64,000 nucleotides of DNA, taken from NCBI GenBank assembly GCA_014529385.2, contig CM043947.1, positions 103,104,811-103,168,810 of the forward strand, given 5' to 3'. This stretch comes from Adiantum capillus-veneris. Its lineage: Eukaryota; Streptophyta; Polypodiopsida; Polypodiales; Pteridaceae. Below, piece after piece: positions 27,560 through 37,506 of this stretch; positions within the stretch are counted from its first letter, which is position 1; every line of letters starts with the position of its first letter. A program made the translations under genes and the position numbers. A model generated the notes under the pieces. It was not told where the DNA came from. It made no database searches and saw nothing but the letters and a program-made list of their open reading frames with translations.

Positions 27560-28750
27560 TCAATTGGCTGGTGAGTCCCTGCTCTAAACAAGTCAATGAT
27601 CTCCCTCTGTGATTTCTCCCATTGCCTGATCTCCTCATGAGACTCTTCTAATGTTTGTGCAGCTCTAGCAAAAACAACCCGAGGCATCTTTGATCTTGAT
27701 ATCTCATGACTCTAGCAATCGGTCCAAAGTATTCTCTAAATAGACAATAAAGCAGCCTCATATCTCAGAGTATACTAGACAATGACAAATGTGATGTAAC
27801 TCTCTACTTGATGCAATGATACACACATATGACCGATAGAACATCATATCCCATAGGATAAATGAGTGTTCGTATAGAGGGGTTTGATCACATATCCATC
27901 CTCTGGTAGTTGAAGAAGATGCTCTCTATAGAAATCCATTTGCGTGGCCAACTCCTATATCGGTTGCATCCATGTGTTCTTGGTATCTAGATAAATCAAA
28001 TCCTCACGTATGAGTCTAGTGATCTTTGACCATGTGAGGTAGGGAGGGTGCATCCAAAGAGTACTAGAACGAAGACAGTCTATCCATGTGACTACACATG
28101 AAGGCTACTGATCTAGTAAGAGCGCCACAACCACAAGAGGGGCGGCAGCCAACCTGGCTCGTATAATCTCATGTGGAAATGATTCCTTAGCCCAAATCAT
28201 CTGAGAAATGATAGAGACTAGAGGCCTCTCCATGTTTCTTCATCCATCAATGTGCTACCATCCACCATGGGGGTCCATTGAGGGTCCCTAAATTTGAGCC
28301 CCGTAAAGCATAGCTGAATTCATTAGAGTGTTAAAAAGACACAACTTTGTTCGACTTTCCTGAAATTGAACCTGTGAACACACCTTCTCCAATTCTCCCA
28401 AGGCTACATAAGCTCTCGTGAATCTAGTCTCTGCTGCATTCCTCAATGAAAACACCAATCCACTGAAGAATACCCCAAGATATGTGTTACATCTGTATAC
28501 TCCACTTTCTTTTGGCCATATGTAAATGTGGGTGTTGACCTCATGATCCACTATGGTGTGGTGTTAAACACCATAAACTTGGTTTTACCGAGGTTAACAG
28601 AAAATGCCCATGGAAGATTCGTCATGCCTTGCATAAATCCTGGCTCTAAAACAACTGGCCCTATATCCTGCTCTACTCAAGCTAGAAACACTCTCTTCTT
28701 CCATTGTACCAAACGAAAAGAACCAATCCATGACGCCTCTTCTTTAGAAA
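27560..28750 (-). pseudogene. Non-LTR (LINE-type) reverse transcriptase remnant
   Basis: Minus-strand translation gives AFSVNLGKTKFMVFNTTP (28556-28612), then YGQKKVEYT and TYLGVFFSGLVFSLRNAAET, FTRAYVALGELEKVCSQVQF and LCLFNTLMNSAMLYGAQI (28551-28288). This is the order seen after the RT palm in LINE elements (SVN-GKTK-V-F, YLG, A-AL-L, LLYG-W). Further downstream, decayed coding sense includes FARAAQTLEESHEEIRQWEK (about 27600-27690). The palm with its active site is not recognisable. Many stops and frame changes show an old, truncated copy. The true ends are uncertain. Confidence 0.65.
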
Positions 28751-28998
28751 TTGTTGGAACCCCTACAACATCGGGAGATTTTGTTGTGGGTGTCGCGAAA
28801 GAATGTCGAAAAGGTCATCAAAGAGAAACTGCAGGTACTTTGCCGAATCTATCAACGCCATGTGGTCTTGGATTCTTTATGGCTTATGCCTTGTAAGACA
28901 TCAATGGCATGACACAAGCTGAACTTGCTCCTAGACACATAATGGAGAACAACAAGCTTAGCTTTCAACCATAGAGACAATATGGGCTCACCCTCAAT

Positions 28999-29658
28999 GT
29001 AATGGAAATGGCCTATGAACTTTGAGAATAGCGGAATTAACAGAACTAGATTTTCATGAGACTACTTTGAGAACATAGAGGGTGAACTCAATAAGGGGTA
29101 GCAACATAACCATTAGACTTAATTAACTTGGCATAAACAATAATTTTTCAAGAGAGAAAATTAGAGAACATGACAACAGTTGAGGACCGGATTTATGTGG
29201 ATCCATTCCCCCTCCAATAGGCTTTTGTATTATAGATTCTCCCATTAAGAGAGACTTGGTACAATACAATCTTTGAGCTCCTTGTGACCTAGGTGATGCA
29301 ATTAAGGTGGGAAACTTCATACATCACAAGCATAACATAATCCTTGGTAAAAGCATAACTATCCCCATCCTCAGTCCCAAGGCCTCAAACACCTTTGAAG
29401 GTGGAGAGAGCTAGCAGGGAATGAGGGTAGGGAAGATAAAGAAGATACATTCATAAGATAAAGAAATAGTTCCTCACTTATCGTCACTCTTAGTGCTTAG
29501 CATACATTACAGAATAGTAATTAAGATGGAGAAGATGGCAAGCTTAAGCATTGAAGCATCGCTCTTTGTTGGATTTGCATTACATACCCAATAGTGTTGG
29601 TGTAGGCTCTCAACTTCTCAACAAGCTTGGAGGAGCTCTTGCACTTTAAACTTCACAC

Positions 29659-29721
<63 letters not shown>

Positions 29722-30530
29722 AAGCTAGCCCCCTCCTTGCTTGGGTCAACCCCCTCTTCTAGCTCATGGTGGAAGCTCATGGGACCCCTTCAAGCCTAGC
29801 CAACATATCAAGCAACCATGCTAGCCTTGGGACAAGTGTCCCCCTTTCCCCTTTGAGAGAGAGGACTTGATAAATGCATACACAATTAATTTAAAGTAGC
29901 TAATTTATCATTGGACCCCTTGAGAGGCCAACCAATAGGCTTTAGGTACCTTATGAGGGCAACATGGAGACGAACTTGACATGTGTCCATGTTGCTTCAT
30001 TAGGCAAGGCTTGACTTGTGTGAGGGTGTGTGTGCTCTCTCTATAGCTCCTACAATGAGGGCTCTCCCCTCTTGAGTAGGTATCATGTTGAGTTTTGGGA
30101 ACACCTTGAACCCCTTAAGTACCTTAACCATGGATCACCTTAGCACCTTAGTCATTAAGCACCTCAAGCACCTTAGTCAAAAAGCACCTCAAGCACCTTA
30201 GTCAGCAAGCACGACAAGAACCTTAAGCTTTGGCCGGGTTCCCACCAACTCAAGTACAACCCTAGCTTGCCAAAGGTCAAAGGACTTTTAACACTAACCT
30301 TTGGAGGTATATAATGAAGCTAACCCTAAGGTGTTTCAGCTCCATTAGCTAGCCTTGCTCTTTACATACCATCTCTCATTTGGACCCCTTTAATCTTGGC
30401 CCCATGTTGAGATAGATCCATAAACACATATCTATATTTTAACCCTTATTCCCGTTTATTCTCCCACATTAAATGATCAGTTTAATATGAAAAAATCATT
30501 TGGGTTGCTTAGATATTAAATTTTATGACA
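28999..30530 (-). repeat. Chr-1 3' LTR (about 1.53 kb)
   Basis: In plus orientation it starts TGTAATGGAAATGG and ends TTTTATGACA. It shares long stretches with 34458-35058 and 35116-36066. It abuts a minus-strand purine run AAGAGAGAAGTAA (30531-30543), the polypurine tract. An (AG)n run lies at 29662-29718. It contains repeats of CACCTTAG-type text around 30110-30210. Confidence 0.85.
29662..29718. repeat. (AG)n microsatellite in Chr-1 3' LTR
   Basis: Pure GA/AG run of 57 bp. The matching site in the other LTR copy (35779-35827) also carries an (AG)n run. Confidence 0.97.
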
Positions 30531-30889
30531 TTACTTCTCTCTTAAAATCAAAGTTGTCCTCTACTATGAGGTAGAAGAGATAAAGTCTTAGTCTTTAGTC
30601 GATGTTTCTTAGTGGGTAGAGGATCCCTTTTTACCCTATGACATCATTCCAAGATGGATGACTAATCCATTTGGTGCTTGGGAGACATAGTTGCCACAAG
30701 CATGTCTGCTCTTTAGTCCATTTCATTCTCTCAAAGTAGAGTAACCAATTCTATTTGGTGTTTGAGAGATGTCGTCATCACAAGCATGATTCTAAGCATA
30801 CATACTACTTAAATTTGTGCACAATAAAGAGAGAATTAGACTTATAAGACAAAAACATTGATCATTTAAAACAAGCATGTACATTTGCT

Positions 30890-31420
30890 TACTCTAATGT
30901 AGAATTGTAAGCATTGACAAGGTTCATACTATCCTTCAATTGTATTCTTTGCATCCATCTAGCATCTTCAAAAGGATAACTTTTGAACTTAATAAGATAT
31001 CATTGGATAATATTACCATGTCCTAGTACCTTGTCTTCATGCCGAAGGATAGATTTGGGTTGTTGCACCTCTTCCTGATCTTTGATTTCTAGAGGGTCTG
31101 CAATAATTGGTTCTCTTGGTGGCTCTCCTTTGTAGGGCTTAAGTAGGCTCACATGAAAAGAATTGTGTATGAGCCAATGGTTGGTCAACTTGAGTTGATA
31201 AGCCATCTTATTGATTGGATTCAAGATTTGAAAAGGACCATAGTATCTTTTTGGTAATTTAGCATAATACTTTTGATGGCCCGTAGGAGTTTTTCCGTCG
31301 TTTGCCTCAATGGAGCCTTGGGAAACTTAAGTAGGACCCAATCATTATTTTTGAATGTTAAGGCCCTTCTGTGCTTGTCAACAGAGGCTCTTTACCTTTG
31401 TTGAGTGATGGATATAGCCT
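30890..31420 (-). pseudogene. Chr-1 integrase C-terminus and chromodomain
   Basis: Upstream part: FKNNDWVLLKFPKAPLRQTT, typical of the integrase tail. Then MAYQLKLTNHWLIHNSFHVS and [10 protein letters not shown], the conserved block before the chromodomain. The chromodomain reads ILRHEDKVLGHGNIIQ, an in-frame TGA at 31002-31000, then YLIKFKSYPFEDARWMQ. In Chr-2 the same position encodes Lys, and CGA (Arg) to TGA would explain the stop. Chromodomains of this group guide integration to particular chromatin. One frame change lies near 31225. Confidence 0.8.
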
Positions 31421-31544
31421 CCTTAATTTTTTGGAAAGATTATTGTAGGTCATGGCTATACTCATCAGCAACGAAGATCTTCCCATGTACTTTAAGTAGC
31501 AAGGGACTTTTAGGTCTTCCCTCTATGATCTCAAAAGGTTCCTT

Positions 31545-32334
31545 TCACGTATTAGTATGGAAATTAGTGTTGTACACATACTCTACAAGGGGTAAGTACT
31601 TATCCCATTGTGAGTGTTGATCTACTTCTATAACATAATTCGTTGGTAGATCGAGAATCGTAAGATTAGCTATCTCACTTTGGCCATCCGTTTGTGGGTG
31701 ATAGACCAAAGAGCAATTCAATCTTGTGCCTAGATTTTCAAAGAGACCTTTCCAAAAATTACTAGTCATTCTAGGATCTCTATCTAACATGATGGATGTT
31801 GGTAATCCATGGTGTTTGAAAATATGTGATATGAAGAGAGTTGCCAATTGGTGTGCCTTAATAGTCTTTTTGATAAGAATAAAGTGTGCTTGCTTGATAA
31901 ACCTATTGATTATTGTCCATATTTCCGTACTCCCATGATAGACTTAGGAAATCCATGGATATACTCACCCATGGTGAATTAGGGATTGGCAATGGATGGA
32001 GTAATCTAAGTTGTTTCCCTCTATCATATTTGGTCTTTTGGCATACCACACATTTGGATACATACTCCTGTATGTCCACTTTCATGGAAGGCCAATAGAT
32101 GTATGTTTCTAATCCTTGAAGAGTATGTTGAATTACTTGATGCCCCACATATGGAGGAGCAAGGGATTCATTCATAAATTTCTCACGAAGGGAGTAAGTA
32201 AGGCAATCACCACAAGCATCACAATGGACCTCAAATGACTTTGAGAGATCCGGAAGCATAAGCACATGTTGGGAGGTAAGCTTCTCTTTGAGCTTTAGTG
32301 CTTTGCTCTTTAGAAGTCCATGAGTACTTAACAT
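31545..32334 (-). pseudogene. Chr-1 integrase zinc finger and core
   Basis: FEVHCDACGDCLTYSLREKF marks the RNase H remnant. The integrase zinc region follows (GHQVIQHTLQGLETYIYWPS ... YVSKCVVCQKTKYDRG). The core has PWVSISMDFLS with the first Asp, then after a frameshift (about 31850-31900) SIMLDRDPRMTSNFWKGLF (Asp) and YHPQTDGQSEIANLT (Glu). SQWDKYLPLVEYVYNTNFHT ends the segment. The RNase H joins the zinc region abruptly, so the intervening part is deleted relative to Chr-2. Confidence 0.85.
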
Positions 32335-33010
32335 TCTTCTTCTTTAATTCATATAATGGTCTAGCTATTTGAGATGATTTGGCTATGAAGCCTCTTTAGT
32401 ATGCAAACATACCAATAAAGATTCTTAGCTCATGTAGATTCCTTGGATTAGGCCATGCTTTTATTACCTCCAACTTTGATGGACCCATACGGATACCATC
32501 TTGTGAGATAATATGACCTAAGTATTGAATATATTGAAGGAAAAATTCACTCTTCTTTTGATTGATATAAAAAGCTTAATCTCCCTCAAAGCTTGAAAAG
32601 TCACTTGGAGATGTTTCTTGTGTTCCTCCAAGGACTTGGAGTAGACAATGATATCATCAAAGAACACTCCAGTGAATTTGCGGTATGGTCTTAATATTTC
32701 TCCATTAAACGATTGAATGTGGCTGGTGCATTAGTCAAGCCAAAAGGCATGACTAGATATATAAAGACCAAATGTTGTACGAAACGCGATCTTTAGGATA
32801 TCTTCATTCACTATCCTTATTTGATGGTAGCCACTTTTAAGGTCAATCCATCTAAAGTAGTTAGATTCTTGTAGCTTATCAAACATGTCTTCTACACGTG
32901 GTACGGGAAATGTGTTTTTGATAGTGATATGGTTTAGTGCTCAATAGTCCACACACATGCAGTATGTACCATCTTTGTTTTGCCATTAGGTAGATAATGG
33001 GGTCTAGGAG
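32335..33010 (-). pseudogene. Chr-1 reverse transcriptase (palm and connection), badly broken
   Basis: Pieces on the minus strand: DGTYCMCVDYWALNHITIKN, PVPRVEDMFDKLQESNYFRW, IDLKSGYHQIRIVNEDILK, FTGVFFDDIIVYSKSLEEHK (active-site FFDD) and IRMGPSKLEVIKAWPNPRNL. Stops and frameshifts separate them. The order matches Chr-2 RT. The N-terminal RT and the protease are absent, and the sequence passes into gag at about 33010. Confidence 0.8.
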
Positions 33011-33791
33011 GGCCCCTTTATTTGGCAGTTTAAGAAAGTCAAACCATTAGTATTAAGACAATAGCCATAAAAAGACAGTAGCATCTAAAAGACAGTAGCC
33101 CTGAGAAGTAAATCCGAAAACTTGTCCACATATTTGTGGATAGACTCGTTGGAGAGAAGCTTCGGAATCCACCATTCAATAAGCACTTTGTCCTTTGCAT
33201 CACTTGGAAGGAATTGATTCATAATATGGAAACTCGTAGAGTTTTCCATGTCTTTGGGGCTTCTCCATTGCCACTAAGGCTAGCCCACCATTGACAAGTA
33301 GATTTTTGGAAGGGTATAGCTACATGGTGTAGCTTGGAGGACTCTTTGAAGCCCTTGTCTCCAAAGGCCACATCAAATTACTGGACGAAGGCCAATACTT
33401 TGTCTGTAGCACCAAAGGTGCCATCATAGGTGAGAAAAGAGATACTCTTCCTCCCTCTTTGAACTTCTTGATCTTTTGGGACTTTTGCCATGCAGGGTAG
33501 GATTTGTGATGGGCTCTCCTCTTTTATTCTCTAGGAGAATATCCATTGCTTTTGTCGGAAGAGGAGGAAGGTGAAGAAGAAGGAGAAGAGTATGACCACT
33601 TTCTTGACCTTTTCTTCCTTGGCTTCCTCTCTTCCCTTTCAGAGTGATGAGGAGAAGGACTATGGGTTGACCGTTTCCTCTTGGGAGGAGTTGGCGATCG
33701 TCTAGATTGCCATCTTCTTTTTTCTTCTTTGGATTCCTCCTCTCTTATGGATGAGAGTCTTCTTTTGGGAGGCTCATCAAGAGGCCTCCTA

Positions 33792-33856
<65 letters not shown>

Positions 33857-34052
33857 CTCTTGGAGAGGAAGGGAAATCCCATAAGCACGAAGTTGTTGAG
33901 TAACTTCGGCTTGCAAAGCAGGGTTGCCCATAGCTTGCTACAACCTAGTAACAAGATAATTAACACACATGGAAGCATCATAATTAGCACCTTCATGTGC
34001 AAAATCAAAGTTATCAATGTTCATTCTACTCTCTTGGTTATTGTCACCCATG
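33011..34052 (-). pseudogene. gag: Chr-1 gag with Arg-Glu microsatellite expansion
   Basis: An ATG at 34052 starts MGDNNQESRM; a one-base insertion shifts the frame soon after. The main open part (33931-33524) reads MGNPALQAEVTQQLRAYG, then (RE)n from a GA run (33793-33854), then a Ser-Arg-Lys-rich stretch. The next frame gives FGATDKVLAFVQ, FDVAFGDKGFKESSKLHHVA and APKTWKTLRVSIMNQFLPSD, the gag core found also in Chr-2. The equivalent Chr-2 position has only a short charged stretch, so the (RE)n is an expansion in Chr-1. Confidence 0.75.
33793..33854. repeat. (CT)n microsatellite inside Chr-1 gag
   Basis: Sixty-two bases of TC/CT. On the coding (minus) strand it is in frame as alternating Arg and Glu codons. 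Confidence 0.97.
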
Positions 34053-34400
34053 CTAATAAAATTTATATATAGATTACTTTGTGCTTCGGTACCCTCAAAA
34101 ACCTTACTCGTGACTCTTCTTTACCTTTAAAATTAGTTCTCAAGCAGCCACACCCGTGGTTTAGACACTGCCGATTGCAAAAACTAGGGGAGAGGGTCTA
34201 GCATTGCTCAGTTGATTATGGTTCATGTTGAGCTTGCTCGTAGCTCAATAATGGTTAAGCCAAAGGCAAGCCCCGAGAGTCTCCATTATTAAGACTATAG
34301 TTCCCAATGGTGTACCTCAAATTAAGTCCTTCTCAACCAAGGTAATATATCCCTATCCCACTTACCCTATTGCAATGAACATGCCCAACCTTTCTTGGAA

Positions 34401-35716
34401 AACTTAAGGACCTCTCTTCTTGCGCAAGAAAAGAGAAACCAAAAGCTCTTATACCAATGTCATGGCAATGGCCTATGAACTTTGTGAATAGCGGAATTCA
34501 GAGAAAAGTTTTCATGGGACTATGTTGAGAACATGGAGGGTGAACTTAATTAGAGGTAGCAACATAACCATTAGACTTAATTAACTTGGCATAAACATAC
34601 TTTTGCAAGAGACAGAATTAGAGAACATGACAATACTTGAGGACCAGATTTATGTGGAGCTGGTCCCCCCTCCAATAAGCTTTTGTATTATAGATTCTCC
34701 AATAAAGAGAGACTTGGTACAATAAAATATTTGTGTTCCTTGTGACCTAGGTGATGCAATGAAGATGGAAAACTTCATGCATCACAAGAATAGCATAATC
34801 CTTGGTAAAAGCATTAACTATCCCCAACCTCAGTCCCAAGGCCTCAAACACCTTAGAAGGTGAAGAGAACTCGCAGGGAATGAGGTTAGGGAAGATGAAG
34901 AAGAAAAATTCATAGGAGAAAGAAATAGTTTCTCGCTTATCATCACCCTTCTTGCTTAGCATACATAATAGCATAGTAATGAAGATGGAAAGCTTAAGCA
35001 TGAAGCGTGGCTCTTGGTTGGATTTGCATTCCATACTCAAGAGTGTTGGTGTACGCTCAACTTGAGGACCTCTCTTCTAAAGAAAGAAAAGAGAAACCAA
35101 AAGCTCTTATACCAATGTAATGGAAATGGCCTATGAAATTTGTGAATAGCGGAATTAAGAGAAAAGTTTTCATGGGACTACGTTGAGAACGTGGAGGGTG
35201 AACTTAATTAGAGGTAGCAGCATAACCATTAGAGTTAATTAACTTGGGATAAACAGTAATTTTGCAAGAGACAGAATTAGAGAACATGACAATACTTGAG
35301 GACCGGATTTATGTGGAGTCGGTCCGTCCTCCAATAAGATTTTGTATTTTAGATTCTCCCATGAAGAGATACTTGGTACAATAAAATCTTTGTGTTCCTT
35401 GTGACCTAGGTGATGCAATGAAGATGGAAAACTTCGTGCATCACAAGAATAGCATAATCCTTGGTAAAAGCATTAACTATCCCCAGCCTTAGTCCCAAGG
35501 CCTCAAACACCTTAGAAGGTGGAGAGAGCTAGCGGGGAATGAGGGTAGGGAAGATGAAGAAGAAACATTCATAGGAGAAATAAATAGTTCCTCGCTTGTC
35601 ATCACCCTTCTTGCTTAGCATACATAATAGCATAGTAATGAAGATGGCAAGCTTAAGCATAAAGCATGGATCTTGGTTGGATTTTCATTCCATACTCAAG
35701 AGTTTTGGTGTATGCT
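34401..35716. repeat. Tandem duplication of Chr-1 leader, primer site and LTR start (2 x 658 bp)
   Basis: Unit 1 (34401-35058) and unit 2 (35059-35716) align end to end with few differences. Each begins AACTTAAGGACC or AACTTGAGGACC, then has the GCTCTTATACCA primer-site complement (34445-34456 and 35103-35114) and about 600 bp of LTR. The junction has CAACTT, present at both parental ends, so short homology probably mediated the duplication. Confidence 0.85.
34445..34456 (-). other. Chr-1 primer-binding site (copy 1)
   Basis: The minus strand reads TGGTATAAGAGC, one base off the initiator-tRNA-Met complement. It is one base from the LTR start at 34458. A second copy is at 35103-35114. Confidence 0.75.
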
Positions 35717-35775
35717 CTCAACTTCTCATTAAGGTTGGAGATGTAGATGGAGCTCTCGCACTTTGCACTTCACAC

Positions 35776-35831
<56 letters not shown>

Positions 35832-36066
35832 GGGGGGGGGGGGGGGGGAGAGTATACCCCCCAAGCTAGCCCCCTCCTTGCTTTGGCTGACCCCCTCATT
35901 TAGCTCATGGTGGAAGCTCATTGGACCCCTTCAAGCCTAGCCAATCACATGCAGAGTGCATATCAAGCAACCATGCTAGCCTTGGGACAAGTGTCCCCCT
36001 TTGCCCTTTGAGAGAGAGGACTTGATAAATGCATACACAAGTAATTAAATTAGGTAATTTATCATT
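35116..36066 (-). repeat. Chr-1 5' LTR, partial
   Basis: Starts TGTAATGGAAATGG like the 3' LTR and follows it, including the (AG)n position and the text around ACTTGATAAATGCATACACA, up to about 36066. After that the two differ completely. About 600 bp of the LTR (its U3 part) is missing at the right, where rearranged sequence leads into Tat-2. Confidence 0.8.
35779..35848. repeat. (GA)n plus 20-base G run
   Basis: (GA)n at 35779-35827, one T, then 20 consecutive G at 35829-35848. The G run is absent from the other LTR copy. Such a run is also a place where assembly errors occur. Confidence 0.95.
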
Positions 36067-36112
36067 GTAACCATTAGGCATTGGACTCACAAAGGGGCCC
36101 TTTAAGGAGTTT
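36067..36112. other. Unmatched filler at the Chr-1 / Tat-2 junction
   Basis: This 46-bp sequence matches neither the Chr-1 LTR to its left nor the part of the Tat-2 3' LTR that precedes the shared region (before 42601). It marks a rearrangement junction. Confidence 0.6.
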
Positions 36113-37452
36113 AAAAAGTTATGGTCAAAATAGTGTAAATCTGTCAGATTCGCAGCAAAAGGGAACTGTAAATCAAGTAAATCAAGAGGGTGAGATCTTA
36201 TTTTTCCCCTACTCATCTTCTAGAAGAGCAATGAGTGTTCAAGGTCACTTGCATGTGATGGGACCAACCTAAAGATGCTTTCTAAATGCCAAGACAGACA
36301 AGTTGAGATACCCCGTAGGAGCCACCCGTAGGGCCTCATGGTGGGGCCCACCTACATTATGCACCCCTATGGAGCCTTCACGGTCTAAAATGATATTTTT
36401 GGTGAATAAATAGTCCCTTTTATGTCCAATATTCAATGAGTGGTCAAAGGAAACTTAATTAGGTCTAATCACTTACTCTAATTAAGTGTAGCATAATCCC
36501 ACTCCTACACAACTATAAATAGCCCCCCTTGGAGAGACTCAAGGACACACACCTATATTTTCAACTTCATGTTTTTTTCTTGATCAATAGTAGAGAAAAA
36601 CCCAACTCTCCCTCTTTCACATCCTCCCTCCTAACCCTCCTCTTTGGAGGAAGTGCAACTCTATTCTCCACTCTTTCCATTCTACAATCTCTTACTCCAT
36701 CAACCCAATAAATCATTTGTAGCACCTCAATAACTTGTAAATACATCATGATCTCTCTCATGGTTATATTAATGATCATGAAATCATCTTCAAAACTTTC
36801 AAGTGTCGCAATTTGTGATGGTTAGCCAGCGTCTGTCCTCCCCTTAAAAGGTGTGCGAGAAATCAAGTAAGTGTTCTATTCTCAATTTACCATTGGTTTG
36901 TTTCTCCACACTTATTCAATTGGTCTAAAGAAATTTCTCAATCCAACTCTCTTTTGCTTCATTACATATGCATGTGGCTACCTCTCATGGTGATTTTATT
37001 TGTGTCACGGCATTGCATAGATGGAGATGATCTCTCTATGCAAAGTGTGTTAGTTTGATGTAAGTGATTCTCTTGTGTGTTTGAGAGGCAAGTCTTGCGC
37101 GCATGATTTTTTGATGAGTGCTTGAGAGAGAAAGAGTTTGGATGTATTATGGGTATTCTTATGGGGAGAAGGTGAATGCTATTCCACAAATTGCATATTT
37201 CATTTTGATGCACGGCATTGGGTTGCATAATCGTTGATGGTGTTCAAGTGTCCAAAGTGTATATAGAGTAAGGGGGTTTTGAAAGTGTGTTGCTTGAGTG
37301 GGTGAGTGCAAGTGTTATTTTGATTGGTTTCCTTCTCCACTCCCAAATGAAGGTGGTGCCCCAAGTAGTGTGCGTACCTCTTTACGAACATTTTGTGAGG
37401 GTAGGCCCATTGGTTTGGGTTTAGAGGCCCCATTTCAAAAAGCTCGCCCTCA
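36113..37452 (+). repeat. Tat-2 5' LTR, 5'-truncated (1,340 bp)
   Basis: Matches 42601-43939 with a small number of differences by eye (about 2% or less). It ends GCTCGCCCTCA. TATAAATA at 36514-36521 is a good TATA box; the 735 bp upstream part seen in the 3' copy is missing. Confidence 0.93.
36514..36521 (+). promoter_or_regulatory. TATA box of Tat-2 5' LTR
   Basis: CTATAAATAG, repeated at 43002-43009 in the 3' LTR, is followed by a C-rich stretch and a likely transcript start about 30 bp on. Predicted from position and consensus only. Confidence 0.6.
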
Positions 37453-37457
37453 TAAAG

Positions 37458-37477
37458 TGGTGCCCCCACGGAGGAAC
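37458..37477 (+). other. Tat-2 primer-binding site
   Basis: TGGTGCCCCCACGGAGGAAC, five bases after the LTR end. The same 20 bases occur in Tat-3 (58581-58600, minus strand). The TGG start fits the CCA end of a tRNA; it is not initiator tRNA-Met, and I do not name the tRNA. Confidence 0.8.
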
Positions 37478-37506
37478 ATATTTCCAAGTTATCTTCAAAT
37501 TTTTTA

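Larger units (their letters stand above)
28999..36066 (-). mobile_element. Chromodomain-type gypsy element Chr-1, decayed
   Basis: LTR at 28999-30530 (3' LTR on the minus strand), then chromodomain, integrase, RNase H, RT and gag fragments on the minus strand. After these come primer-binding sites and 5' LTR sequence (34458 onward). The LTR start TGTCATAAAATTTAATATCT resembles that of Chr-2, so both belong to one family. Between gag and RT the protease and RT start are deleted (near 33010). The 5' LTR is duplicated at 34401-35716 and cut off at about 36066. Confidence 0.85.

Noticed and set aside
28528-28896. Plus-strand open frame of 122 codons
   Set aside because: It is antisense to the LINE reverse-transcriptase remnant and shows no domain.
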